From contig JADJFE010000031.1 of the NCBI GenBank assembly GCA_016708725.1, positions 186,001-250,000 on the forward strand: 64,000 nucleotides of DNA, given 5' to 3'. Below the pieces are notes generated by a model. It was not told where the DNA came from and ran no database searches. It saw only the letters and a program-made list of their open reading frames with translations. A program made the position numbers and the translations under genes. The stretch comes from Candidatus Aalborgicola bjergmarkensis (GTDB lineage Bacteria > Pseudomonadota > Gammaproteobacteria > Burkholderiales > Burkholderiaceae_C). Positions 38,372 to 47,083 of the stretch are shown piece after piece (within the stretch, counting starts at the first letter, position 1; each line of letters begins with the position of its first letter).

Positions 38372-39286
38372 TTAACCCTTACCGCAACACTTCTTGAATT
38401 TTTTACCCGACCCACAGGGGCATGCCTCGTTGCGGCCAATCTTGGGCGTAGCAACCACCGGTACCGCACGACAGCGCGCACCAACTGATTTCATGATCGG
38501 GTAACGGTGTACTATGCGTGCTAGGTAATTCGGGTGACGCTTCTGGTAGGCTGACCACAGCTGATGTAGAAGTTGTGGTGACATGCTGCCGGGATTGAAC
38601 TCGAGTTCACCTGACAGATGCACCAATACATCCCCTGCCAATTGCAAGGTTTGTTGCTCAGCCAATTCAAAGCCCACGCGGACCTCAGCGCAGGTGCAGT
38701 CTGGGAGAACACAGTAGCAATCAAAAGCCTCATAGAGCCGGTCTTCAATCCGATAGAAATCGCGTCTTACATTACACACATCAACCCAAGCCACCATGTC
38801 ACCCGGTTTCCAGTGATTGATGCTAATTTCAGCGGCCCCGTTCATCAACTGCTCGGGGTCAAGCCCGCCCTTTCCGTGGTACCAAAGGCGTCCTATTGCA
38901 TCGAGCACCTCACCGTCGATGCGGTTGGCGATGCTTTCGATGTGTGGATAGGCCGAGACGTCCATCGGGCTTGAGTTCTCCATCAACGAAACATCGGCAG
39001 TATCAATGTCGATGTCAAAGACGATCAGATCATCAAGTTCTTTCGCCACTTTGCGATAGACGGAACCGGATTCCCAGGCTTGGTGGACGCTGGCCCCACG
39101 TTCCAGTAATTTTTCGCGACCCGCATAGGTCGCCATCACCAAGCCAAAGCGGCAGCTGCAGTTACGCGTGGGACAGGTATGTACCCAAATCCAGGCCGGT
39201 GGAGTGCCAGCCAATTCAAATACTCCTGCGTCAGGAGCCATGTGTACCGGCACAGCGGGCAGCGACTCTTTTACTATGCGGGACAT
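38372..39286 (-). CDS. SEC-C motif protein of unknown function
   Basis: 304 residues from the ATG at 39286, chosen because AAAGGAATT lies just upstream; an open frame extends further up but is poorly protein-like. The C-terminus NEACPCGSGKKFKKCCG is the SEC-C zinc-binding motif found at the end of SecA and many unrelated proteins. The middle contains cysteine pairs (CPTRNCSCRF, CVLPDCTC) that may bind another metal. No function is predicted. Confidence 0.75.
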   Translation of the reverse strand: MSRIVKESLPAVPVHMAPDAGVFELAGTPPAWIWVHTCPTRNCSCRFGLVMATYAGREKLLERGASVHQAWESGSVYRKVAKELDDLIVFDIDIDTADVSLMENSSPMDVSAYPHIESIANRIDGEVLDAIGRLWYHGKGGLDPEQLMNGAAEISINHWKPGDMVAWVDVCNVRRDFYRIEDRLYEAFDCYCVLPDCTCAEVRVGFELAEQQTLQLAGDVLVHLSGELEFNPGSMSPQLLHQLWSAYQKRHPNYLARIVHRYPIMKSVGARCRAVPVVATPKIGRNEACPCGSGKKFKKCCGKG

Positions 39287-39453
39287 GATAATTCCTTTCG
39301 AAAGCGGGCTTTTCAGACAACTTGTTGCACCACGCACGACTGTGGGGGCGTTGACACAAAACCGTGGCTCAAGAAGACCGTGTCCACCGGAGCGAGGATT
39401 GCGACAACGGATAAATTTTGTCGCTGCGAGAAAAATTCTGCGCAGCACTCCTG

Positions 39454-40014
39454 CTATTTCGACCGACCGTATTTCCCGGTTAGTTTTGCACTAGCAATGG
39501 AGTTTGCGTTGATCATGAAACCGGCCAAAGAAGCAGTTGCTCCAGTTGGAATTTCGAGTTTTTCAACCTTGAGTGCATGAAGGGAGAAATTGTAGTGATG
39601 TGCTTTATCACCAACTGGAGGGCAAGGGCCACCCCAACCTGGACCACCAAAATCGGTACTGATTTGCTGAGCCCCTGGTGGAAGACCCGCTCCGTCGGGT
39701 TTTCCGGCCCCCTTCGGTAGTTCAGTTGTGTTTCCGGGAATGTTGGCAACAACCCAATGCCACCATCCCGCGCCTCCGGTCGGTGCGTCCGGGTCGTGAA
39801 CGAGCAGTGCGAAGCTCTTCGTGCCCTTGGGCGCTCCAGACCACTTCAAAGCGGGTGATATGTTTTTACCAGCGCACCCAAAGCCGTTGAAAACTTGTTC
39901 ATCCGCAATGGTGGCACCTGATTTGATGTCATCACTCGTGAGGGTAAATGATTCAGCAAAGGCATTGCCTGCAAGGGCGAGACTGGCAGTTAGACAAAGG
40001 CCAAAAAGATTCAT
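39454..40014 (-). CDS. YbhB/YbcL-type phosphatidylethanolamine-binding protein (PEBP)
   Basis: 186 residues from the ATG at 40014, giving the signal peptide MNLFGLCLTASLALAGNAFA, so the mature protein is periplasmic. The PEBP ligand pocket is seen in LLVHDPDAP and WWHWVVANIP, with GPCPPVGDKAHHYNF further on. Bacterial members are called Raf kinase inhibitor-like by homology; their role is not established. Confidence 0.85.
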   Translation of the reverse strand: MNLFGLCLTASLALAGNAFAESFTLTSDDIKSGATIADEQVFNGFGCAGKNISPALKWSGAPKGTKSFALLVHDPDAPTGGAGWWHWVVANIPGNTTELPKGAGKPDGAGLPPGAQQISTDFGGPGWGGPCPPVGDKAHHYNFSLHALKVEKLEIPTGATASLAGFMINANSIASAKLTGKYGRSK

Positions 40015-40180
40015 AGTGGGCTCAGATAAAGTTGATCGATAAGTGATTGTATGGAATAGGCAATCCAATGGCTATTTCAGATCATCTCGTCTCAACCACC
40101 CCAGCCACATCGCCGTGACCATTCACGAAGTTCGACATGTATCCATTCTGGCACCCAGGAGTTCCGGTGCAACTGGCTAT

Positions 40181-40254
40181 TCAGTCAGGAGCTCCTGACT
40201 GAGAAATCGAAAAACCCCCCAACCTCCTGACTAAACCCAAAAAGTCAGGAGGTT
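40181..40254. repeat. Perfect 22-bp palindrome plus 12-bp hairpin sharing CTCCTGACT
   Basis: 40181-40202 is a perfect palindrome centred on GGAGCTCC. At 40221-40254 AACCTCCTGACT pairs with AGTCAGGAGGTT around a 10-nt loop, followed by TTT. The 9-mer AGTCAGGAG or its complement occurs four times in 74 bp. The second hairpin could act as a terminator on the plus strand. Confidence 0.6.
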
Positions 40255-40293
40255 TTGAGACAAAAGGGCTTTGAGACGACTATTTGACCCATT

Positions 40294-40935
40294 GTGCTGA
40301 CTCTCTGGCAATTCATTCGGGACTATGGCTGTCAACGTCTGAGCCATCTTTACATCATCGACCAGTCACCCAAACTGGTAACGGATGCTGAATGGCCCTG
40401 TGGCATTTATGGTGATTTTGATGCGACCCGTTCACAGCGATTGATCGCCGAAATGCGGCACGATTTTGCCGAGGCAGTGATGCGGCTTGAGGCCTATGGT
40501 CTAAACGCGCGGGTACGCAATGGCTACGAACGCAACAGTGTCGCCTGGCAAAAATTGCGCCTCTATTTGCGCAGCCTCAAACCAGGGCCATTGATCGCGT
40601 TATGTGAGTTGTTGGTGGCAACTGATCTGCGCGATGTGCTGCCCAAATAAGCGTTCAAACCTTGCTGGTGTGGGGAGCCAAGACCAATTTCTATACACAC
40701 GCCACAGCCCGATACCTGCTTGACCATATTGCATGCTGCCGGGTGAGTCATTACCCCGCAGCCGATCACAGTCCCCAACTACAGTACCCGGATCGCTTTG
40801 TCAGCGACTTGAATGACTTCCTGGGCGATCCGGTATGTCAAATCAGCGTTTACGATAGACCGTGATACCGAAGTTGCAAATTTTGGCAGTAACGCAATGT
40901 TGGGCTTGGTAGCATTGAGATCAACTCGGCGATAA
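40294..40935 (+). pseudogene. N-truncated alpha/beta hydrolase, paralogue of 42892-43836
   Basis: The sequence begins abruptly at LTLWQFIRDYG, matching residue 105 onward of the intact hydrolase on the opposite strand, and runs to the equivalent stop. The apparent stop after DLRDVLPK disappears if one C is added to the CCC run at about 40643 (then QISVQTLLVWG). Homology to the other copy continues past the stop through ACGAAGGTACCCCGTTTAA until the ISKra4 element. The nucleophile elbow is missing, so it cannot be active. Confidence 0.65.
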
Positions 40936-40957
40936 CGAAGGTACCCCGTTTAATAAT

Positions 40958-42406
40958 GGAAGTGTAATAATGGAAGTGAATTCCAAAGAATTGTGGTATT
41001 GTTCTCTATCTGATAAATACAGCGGAGTTCACTACCATGACGAAGAAATTCAGGATATGTTTCGAAAGCTATGAGTCTAACCCAGGGCATGAGGAAATAG
41101 TGCATTCGAAAGAAATAATAATGAATGGTTTGATCGAAAAGCCAGTCGATGTGTTCAATTTTGGTTTATTTCATGGGGATCAAATTAAATTACTCCATGA
41201 TTGCCTGGATGCCTTTCTCAAAGAGCAAATTGCGCTAATATATTCAGAACCTCAATACTGTCCAAAGTGTAAAGATATAAAGCTTAGTAGAAATGGAAAA
41301 CGCGTATCAGATTATCACGATGTTTTTACGGATCATAAACTGGAAATTTGCAGGATGCGCTGTCCAGACTGCAAATACGAATCTGGCTCAACAATACAAA
41401 GCGTTCTTGGGAATTCAATGTCCGCTGATTTGATCAAACTTCAGTCTGAGCTAGGTGCGACTCATACGTATCGTGAAAGTGAAGAACTTTTTTCCGTATT
41501 TTCCGGCGCAAAACGCAGCATTAACAACCATGACAGGATCAAGCATACGTCCGAGTTGGTGGGGGAGCAGGTGGGCGTTTTGCACCGCATGGAGAGCCAA
41601 GTGATCGCGGCTGAACCCGCAGCCGAGTTGATCATCAACGTCGATGGTGGCCATATCAATACGACCGAAGACGGTAAGCGCAGCTTTGAAGCGATGACAG
41701 CTGTAGTGTACCGGCCCGAGGCATTGGTAAGCAATGAGCCTGGAACCCGCAATACCTTGACCAGCAAACACTGCGCCGCATCGGCCTTGGATGATGGTCA
41801 GCAACAAATGATCAACAACACAGTTGCGGCTGCCTTAAAACAAGGGCTGTTTCCAGACACCAAGGTCACGGCGTTGTGTGATGGTGCGCAGAATTGTTGG
41901 CAGATTGTAGAAGCGCTCAGACCATTATGTGCTTCAATGCTATTGATTTTGGACTGGTTTCATCTGGCTATGAAAATTCAAAACATTTCACTGCCAGATG
42001 AGTTTAAATCCAGGCTGATCAGAGTTAAATGGCACCTTTGGCGAGGTAAGACGGAATATGCTTTGCTTAGGTTGGATTCCCTGATCAAAGAATGCCCTAA
42101 AGCTTACCGAAAGCGGTTGGAAAACCTGCAAAATTATATAATGAATAATCAGAGTAAAATTGTTGACTATCGAGCGCGTCAAAAGGCTGGATTGGTATTT
42201 ACCAGCAATCTGGCCGAATCAACGGTTGAAAGTTTAATTAATCAACGCTGTAAAGGTCAGCAGCACATGCGCTGGTCAAGAGAAGGACTCGATCCTGTCT
42301 TGCAATTAAGGGCGGCAATGGGCTCAAACGATTGGAATAATTTCTGGAAATTCGCAGTTCGAAATATCATTAAATAATAATATTTCACTTTCTATATTAC
42401 ACTTCC
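40958..42406 (+). mobile_element. Complete ISKra4-like insertion sequence
   Basis: 1449 bp bounded by inverted repeats GGAAGTGTAATA(N4)AAGTGAA at both ends. It is inserted between the hydrolase remnant and a methyltransferase fragment. Two 5' fragments of the same element are nested at 20.9-21.8 kb. Confidence 0.75.
41037..42377 (+). CDS. ISKra4-family transposase
   Basis: 446 residues, intact. An N-terminal zinc ribbon (PQYCPKC and RMRCPDCK) precedes the catalytic domain with NVDGGHINTT (Asp), TALCDGAQNCWQI (Asp) and NLAESTVESLINQR (Glu). The region GKRSFEAMTAVVYRPE is typical of the family. The gene is clearly lower in GC than the flanking hydrolase sequences in its 5' third, suggesting recent arrival. 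Confidence 0.85.
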   Translation: MTKKFRICFESYESNPGHEEIVHSKEIIMNGLIEKPVDVFNFGLFHGDQIKLLHDCLDAFLKEQIALIYSEPQYCPKCKDIKLSRNGKRVSDYHDVFTDHKLEICRMRCPDCKYESGSTIQSVLGNSMSADLIKLQSELGATHTYRESEELFSVFSGAKRSINNHDRIKHTSELVGEQVGVLHRMESQVIAAEPAAELIINVDGGHINTTEDGKRSFEAMTAVVYRPEALVSNEPGTRNTLTSKHCAASALDDGQQQMINNTVAAALKQGLFPDTKVTALCDGAQNCWQIVEALRPLCASMLLILDWFHLAMKIQNISLPDEFKSRLIRVKWHLWRGKTEYALLRLDSLIKECPKAYRKRLENLQNYIMNNQSKIVDYRARQKAGLVFTSNLAESTVESLINQRCKGQQHMRWSREGLDPVLQLRAAMGSNDWNNFWKFAVRNIIK

Positions 42407-42407
42407 A

Positions 42408-42722
42408 GTCACCTACGATGGCGTGGCCATGATCTTCTTGCAATTTGCCGACCCACTGGCGCGCGCCCGGCTGTTTACCAATATCCGAAATAGTCTCAAG
42501 CTTGGCGGAATTCTGATTTTGCAAGGCTACACGCCCAAACAACTGGAATACAAAACGGGTGGCCCACCTCACCTTTCTCACATGTATACCGAGTCGTTGC
42601 TGCGTGAGGAGTTGGTTGGCTTTGACATGCAGATCATTCGGGAATACGAAGCTGATCTGAACGAGGGCAGCAAGCACGTGGGTCAATCGGCGTTGCTGGG
42701 ACTTGTGGCGCAACGCATCTGA
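42408..42722 (+). pseudogene. C-terminal part of a SAM-dependent methyltransferase, cut by ISKra4
   Basis: The open frame enters directly from the IS end: VTYDGVAMIFLQF, then IRNSLKLGGILILQGYTPKQ (post-motif of class I methyltransferases) and the end SALLGLVAQRI. The SAM-binding N-terminal half is missing. The closest relatives would be TehB/UbiE-like methyltransferases with unknown substrate. Confidence 0.6.
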
Positions 42723-42891
42723 AGGATGTTCATTAGCGAAGTCACGGCGGCCTACGCTGATGCACGGGTATTTAGCGATGGGCGTTGGCATTTTGAAAGC
42801 CAGAGCAGACTACACTGCACTATGTCGCCGATGGTCAGTTTTTGGTGTTCGGCGAGTCGTTGTAGGTCGATTGTTAAACGGGGTACCTTCG

Positions 42892-43836
42892 TCATAGCTG
42901 CGTTGATCTCATTGCTACCAAGTCCGACATTGCGTTACTGCCAAGAATTGCAACTTGGGTATCACGGTCTATCGTAGACGCTGAATATGACATACCCAGG
43001 CCACCGAGGAAATCATGCAATTCGCTGACAAAGCGATCTGGGTACTGTAGCTGGGGGCTGTGGTCCGCTGCTGGGTAACGGATCACCCGACAACACGCAA
43101 TGTGGTCGCGCAGGTATTTCGCTGTGCCGGGAATATAAAAATTGCTTTCGGATCCCCACACCACTAAGGTTGGAATGGTAATTTGGGGCAGTACGTCGCG
43201 AAGATCGGCATCCACCAACGACTCCCATATCGCGATCAACGGCCCGGGTTTGAGGGCGTGCAAATAACGGCGCAATGCTTGCCAAGCGGCGCTATTGCGT
43301 TCGTAGCCATTGAGTGCCCGGGCGTTCAGACCATAGGCCGCCAGCCGCATCACTGCCTCGGCAAAATCGACTTGCATTTCGGTGATCAATTGTTGCGAAC
43401 GGATCGCATCGAAATCTCCATAAATGCCGTAGGCCCATTCGGTATCCGTGACCAGTTTGGGTGACTGGTCGATGATGCAAAGATGGCTCAGGCGTGCACA
43501 ACCATAATCCCGGATAAATTGCCAGAGGGTCAGCGCGCCCATGGAATGCCCCACAACGGCCAGATTGTTCAATCCGTAGTGATCAATCAGATTCAGGACA
43601 TCGCGCGCCAGACGTTTGATGCTGGGCTGGGTCGTCACCAACGTGTCATGCCCACCGTGGCAGCGAGCATCGGGGCAAAAAACCTGGTATCCAGCGGTCA
43701 ACGTTGGTAGCAAGGGATTCCATACCGCATGGCTGGAAGTCCAGCCATGCAAAAACAGCACAGGGATACCGTTGCCGGCAATGCGCAGGTGCAACCGTTC
43801 GCCATCATCCGCAGTGAAAGTGTCCATTGCGTCCAT
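42892..43836 (-). CDS. Alpha/beta hydrolase
   Basis: 314 residues. Oxyanion strand PVLFLHGWTSSHAVW, nucleophile elbow VVGHSMGAL, and the catalytic His in YPAADHSPQL are all present, so it is a complete alpha/beta-fold hydrolase of the esterase/haloperoxidase type. The C-terminal 30 residues after FLGG are unusual but are shared with the truncated paralogue. A start at the fourth codon is possible. The ATGA at its end overlaps a 47-codon frame of doubtful reality. Confidence 0.85.
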   Translation of the reverse strand: MDAMDTFTADDGERLHLRIAGNGIPVLFLHGWTSSHAVWNPLLPTLTAGYQVFCPDARCHGGHDTLVTTQPSIKRLARDVLNLIDHYGLNNLAVVGHSMGALTLWQFIRDYGCARLSHLCIIDQSPKLVTDTEWAYGIYGDFDAIRSQQLITEMQVDFAEAVMRLAAYGLNARALNGYERNSAAWQALRRYLHALKPGPLIAIWESLVDADLRDVLPQITIPTLVVWGSESNFYIPGTAKYLRDHIACCRVIRYPAADHSPQLQYPDRFVSELHDFLGGLGMSYSASTIDRDTQVAILGSNAMSDLVAMRSTQL

Positions 43837-43873
43837 GCCCTGTTCTCTCCAGCCGACTAAGGTTCAGATGCAA

Positions 43874-44797
43874 TTACCCTGGAAGTTGCTGTCGTGATCT
43901 TTCCTCCAGTAAATCCTGCAAAGCGGTGTTTATTTCGGCAAACTTGTACCGATAGCCCAACTCCAGCGCGCGGCGCGGCTGTACACGCTGACCCAAAAGC
44001 AGCAGATTCGACATCTCTCCCAAGGCCAGTTCAAGAATCCAGGCGGGCATTGGAATGAAGGCCGGACGGTGCAACGCTTTAGCCAGGGCCATGGTGAATT
44101 CTGCATTACGCAATAACTGCGGGGCACACGCATTGACAGGACCCTTGCAGTCGTTGTGCTGCAGCAAAAAGTCGATCAAACCAACCTGATCTGCGATATG
44201 AATCCAGGGTATCCACTGTTTGCCTGTTCCCAATCTGCCCCCCAACCCCAAGCTGAATGGCAGGCGCAAACGCGCAAGCATGCCTCCTTCGGCAGAAAGT
44301 ACTGCTGCAGTGCGCAGTAGCACCACCCTGATGCCTAAAGACTGGGCTCGCAACGCTTCCTGCTCCCAGGACAAGCACAAAGCACTGCTGAAATCTGGCT
44401 TTTGAGGCGAACTGTCCTCATCCAGCAGGGTATCCTGACCATCGCCATACCAGCCAACTGCTGAGCCTGAAATCAGTACACGGGGCGGGCGTGACAGGGT
44501 AGCAAGCCAAGTCACCAGGGTGCGGGTGAGTCCAACTCGGCTTTGCAGCAACACTTCGCGCCGCGCCGCTGTCCATCGACGATCCGCAATGGGTGCGCCG
44601 GCCAGATTGACCACGGCATCGATGGTGTCTGCAGCCTGGATTGCCTCCAACTGTGCCACCCCAACCGCACCGCTACATAGCGTCGCAACCTCATGGGGCC
44701 GCCGACTCCACACCAGCACATCGTGCCCCCTGGTTGCCCATTCCCGGCACAAGGCGCGCCCAATCAGTCCCGTTCCGCCGGTTAGCAGTATTCGCAT
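43874..44797 (-). CDS. TIGR01777-family NAD(P)-binding epimerase-like protein (YfcH-like)
   Basis: 307 residues from the ATG at 44797. Rossmann motif LLTGGTGLIGRAL at the N-terminus, then VVNLAGAPI and GSAVGWYGDG, and the DUF1731 C-terminal domain (RVQPRRALELGYRYKF). These are extended short-chain dehydrogenase-like proteins whose reaction is unknown. The next gene downstream on the same strand is a hydrolase; upstream is a lipocalin 31 bp away, so a small operon is likely. Confidence 0.85.
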   Translation of the reverse strand: MRILLTGGTGLIGRALCREWATRGHDVLVWSRRPHEVATLCSGAVGVAQLEAIQAADTIDAVVNLAGAPIADRRWTAARREVLLQSRVGLTRTLVTWLATLSRPPRVLISGSAVGWYGDGQDTLLDEDSSPQKPDFSSALCLSWEQEALRAQSLGIRVVLLRTAAVLSAEGGMLARLRLPFSLGLGGRLGTGKQWIPWIHIADQVGLIDFLLQHNDCKGPVNACAPQLLRNAEFTMALAKALHRPAFIPMPAWILELALGEMSNLLLLGQRVQPRRALELGYRYKFAEINTALQDLLEERSRQQLPG

Positions 44798-44827
44798 TAC
44801 GCCACTCCTTGTTGTTGTCTTGCGCAT

Positions 44828-45409
44828 TCAGCGCAACATCTGAGGCCCGGTTTCAAGTTTGCGCAGGTCGAACCCTTTGCGCTCCAGTCGTGTCAGCAAT
44901 GCTTCGTAGTCTATTGGACTGACCTGTGGGGTGCGCGCGAGTATCCAAAGAAATTCTCTTTTTGGCTCACTGACTGCTGCCAACTGGTAGTTTGTGTCCA
45001 AGTCAATGACCCAGTAGTCGCCCCACACAAAGGGCATGAACGACAACCAGGCCGGAGCAAAGCGCACTTTCAGCCGTGGTGACTGCTTGTCGCCAATCTG
45101 ACGCGCGTTACCCAGCGCTTGCGTCATTGCACCGTCGGCAAGGCGGCAGCGGTTGATGACCTGGACTGTGCCATCAGCTTGCATGCTGTACTCAGCACGT
45201 GTATCGGCGACGCACATTTTCTGGAACCGGTTGGGGTACTTGGCTATTTCGTACCATGTGCCCATGTAGCGAGGAACATCCAGCGTGGCGATGGTCCCCA
45301 ATGCCCCTGGTGTTTGGGATACGCCTGACGGCTCTGTTGCTGAAGACCAGGCACCGCATGCAAGCATGGTAACCAGTGTAACGGCATGCTTGAATTGAAT
45401 GACTCTCAT
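44828..45409 (-). CDS. Bacterial lipocalin (Blc-like)
   Basis: 193 residues from ATG 45409. N-terminal hydrophobic signal (HAVTLVTMLACGAWSSA). The lipocalin signature GTWYEIAKYPNRFQ and the later WVIDLDTNYQLAAVSEP are clear. Blc-type proteins bind fatty acids or lysophospholipids in the outer membrane/periplasm. A Cys in the signal region is not in an ideal lipobox, so lipoprotein status is open. Confidence 0.85.
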   Translation of the reverse strand: MRVIQFKHAVTLVTMLACGAWSSATEPSGVSQTPGALGTIATLDVPRYMGTWYEIAKYPNRFQKMCVADTRAEYSMQADGTVQVINRCRLADGAMTQALGNARQIGDKQSPRLKVRFAPAWLSFMPFVWGDYWVIDLDTNYQLAAVSEPKREFLWILARTPQVSPIDYEALLTRLERKGFDLRKLETGPQMLR

Positions 45410-45645
45410 GGGAACGCAGGTTACGACCATGAGTTTTCAAGCATGAATAAATATTTACACATCACAGTTCCATCAGGTGCCGCAAAAGGTCTGGTACGCA
45501 GCCCTGACCTGCGTCGGTGCGGGATATATCTTGTTGGCAATGGCACCATGATCGCTTGCCATGCACAGAATTATGGCAGTCTCTGCGACACACGCACGTG
45601 CTGCAGGGTTTTGGTAAACGTTGTTGACTATGCGACAATTCAAGG

Positions 45646-46095
45646 ATGCAAATTCCTGATCGCCCATCCCTTCGCCGTGCCAATCTGTTGCAGTTGTTTT
45701 CTGCGTTTGTCTCTGAGCGTATGGCACGCTCGCCCTCGCAGCAAATCACCGGATTGGACCGCGAATTCGCTGCGTTGATACAGGTGCACAACACCTATTT
45801 TTCCGGGATGAAGTCAGGAGCCAGGACGATTGGTGACAAGTTGGCCCGGCAAATTGAAGTGTTATGTGGAAAGGACAAAGGCTGGCTGGACGAAGCGCAC
45901 GATTCACCAACGGTGCAAGCGACGGACACGCCAGACCAGTCGGCTGAATTGCGAGAGTTTCTGCAAATAGCCGAAAAAGCCTACTTGGCTGCAGCCGAGT
46001 CACGTGCCAAACTGTTCAAAATGATGCGTGATGTATTGGCACAACAGGGAAAAAATATTTCAGAAAATTTGCCAAGTAGTGAACTTTCCAGGTAA
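45646..46095 (+). CDS. Putative helix-turn-helix regulatory protein
   Basis: 149 residues. The N-terminal 75 residues (RRANLLQLFSAFVSERMA, then IQVHNTYFSGMKSGARTIGD and LARQIEVLCGKDKGWLDE) have the layout of lambda-repressor-like helix-turn-helix proteins, as in small regulators of burkholderial genomes. The C-terminus is a long helix. It is the last protein gene before the tRNA array; whether it regulates the array is unknown. Confidence 0.5.
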   Translation: MQIPDRPSLRRANLLQLFSAFVSERMARSPSQQITGLDREFAALIQVHNTYFSGMKSGARTIGDKLARQIEVLCGKDKGWLDEAHDSPTVQATDTPDQSAELREFLQIAEKAYLAAAESRAKLFKMMRDVLAQQGKNISENLPSSELSR

Positions 46096-46402
46096 ACATC
46101 GTTTACCATTTAGCCATTCCAAATTTGTTTCTTTTTATATTTCAAACCGTTCAGAGATTCATCGTGATACGCCAAGCCCGCCACCATCTGCCAACCATGC
46201 CAACACCCTGGGCAGGATCGTGCGCGCTCAATCAGATGTATCGAGATTGCCCCCATTTCATGGTTGACCTCTTTAATCGCAGCTTTAGCGGCTTTTCAAA
46301 CGCACTCACCCGGAGTCTCCCGGTGAATGCATTTGAAAATTCGTTGAGTCCGAGTCCCGGTGGAGGTGGCGTGTAGCCCCTCACAGGTAAATCCCTTACC
46401 TA
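46096..46402. other. Intergenic region before the tRNA array
   Basis: No gene is supported. A short plus-strand frame (46197-46376) has a low-complexity tail and lacks a ribosome site. The region ends in the terminator at 46403. Confidence 0.3.
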
Positions 46403-46435
46403 AACCCGGACTCAGGCAACTGATCCGGGTTTTTT
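46403..46435 (+). terminator. Rho-independent terminator
   Basis: AACCCGGA pairs with TCCGGGTT (8 bp, loop about 13 nt) followed by TTTT. It lies between the helix-turn-helix gene and the tRNA array and isolates the array from upstream transcription. The array promoter should therefore lie in 46440-46705, but I cannot point to clear -35/-10 boxes. Confidence 0.75.
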
Positions 46436-46709
46436 GCTTTTCTGATCATCGAATCGAAAAGCACCGATCTTTAACAATTGGCTGTCATGCGTTGGTGCAT
46501 TCTTTTTTGAATCGCATCAACCGGAATGTGCAGGGGCAATATCCCCCGCTTCATTTCGTCAGTGTTTGCATATAGGCCGTCGCGAGGATCCCTGGAGCCC
46601 GGCTGAAATGTGTTGGTGTTGCTCTTGAAAGAGAGTGATCTCAATGCAGCGTGCCAGGCCGCCAACGCCTTTAATGCAACCGGGCGCTGTGAGTACTGAC
46701 GAAATGAAA

Positions 46710-46784
46710 AGATGCGTAGCTCAGTGGCAGAGCACCGCCCTCATAAGGCGGCGTGCACTGGTTCAAGTCCAGTCGCATCTACCA
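46710..46784 (+). tRNA. tRNA with CAT anticodon (Met, or Ile2 if lysidine-modified)
   Basis: Full cloverleaf: acceptor AGATGCG/CGCATCT, D-arm GCTC/GAGC, anticodon stem CCGCC/GGCGG with loop CTCATAA, T-arm ACTGG/CCAGT, and encoded CCA. Elongator Met and Ile2 cannot be told apart here. Confidence 0.9.
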
Positions 46785-46789
46785 GTTTT

Positions 46790-46867
46790 CGGTGTGTAGC
46801 TCAGTCTGGTCAGAGCACTGCGTTTGGGACGCAGGGGCCCGAAGTTCGAATCTTCGTACACCGACCA
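46790..46867 (+). tRNA. tRNA-Pro(TGG)
   Basis: Acceptor CGGTGTG/TACACCG, anticodon stem CTGCG/CGCAG with loop TTTGGGA, T-arm CGAAG/CTTCG, discriminator A and encoded CCA. C1-G72 fits proline tRNA. Only 5 nt separate it from the preceding tRNA. Confidence 0.9.
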
Positions 46868-46871
46868 CGAT

Positions 46872-46950
46872 TGCAGAGTAGAGGAGTCCGGCCGTCCTCG
46901 CGAGTCTCATAAGCTCGAAATCGCTGGTTCAAATCCAGCCTCTGCTTCCA
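46872..46950 (+). tRNA. Initiator-like tRNA-Met(CAT)
   Basis: Acceptor positions 2-7 pair (GCAGAG/CTCTGC) but position 1-72 is T-T, and the D-stem has purine 11-pyrimidine 24 (GAGG/CCTC). Both are initiator features. The anticodon loop is CTCATAA. The anticodon stem CGAGT/GCTCG lacks the three G-C pairs of normal initiators. CCA is encoded. Confidence 0.75.
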
Positions 46951-46955
46951 ATTAT

Positions 46956-47049
46956 GCATGGATAGCTCAGTCGGTAGAGCGACGGCCTGCGGATTGGGGG
47001 TTTTGCCCAAAGCCGTGCGTCGGTGGTTCAACTCCACCTCCGTGCACCA
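46956..47049 (+). tRNA. tRNA-like gene with an enlarged 25-nt anticodon loop
   Basis: Acceptor GCATGGA/TCCGTGC, D-arm GCTC/GAGC, T-arm GGTGG/CCACC, discriminator A and CCA are all good. The anticodon stem ACGGC/GCCGT closes a 25-nt loop, 18 nt more than normal, containing a hairpin TTGGG/CCCAA. Depending on where an 18-nt insert is removed the loop would read CTGCGGA, CTGCGAA or CTGCAAA, so the anticodon is GCG or GCA. The body resembles tRNA-Phe. Confidence 0.7.
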
Positions 47050-47083
47050 CGTCTATCAATCACTTGTCACTTCCGGAGGTTTC

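Noticed and set aside
42724..42895. Small ORFs on either strand between the methyltransferase fragment and the hydrolase
   Set aside because: Both candidate frames are short, overlap each other and have no family match; the ATGA overlap on the minus strand alone is not enough.
46300..46380. Additional tRNA or tmRNA end before the array
   Set aside because: CCGAGTCCCGG looks T-arm-like, but no acceptor or anticodon arm could be paired.
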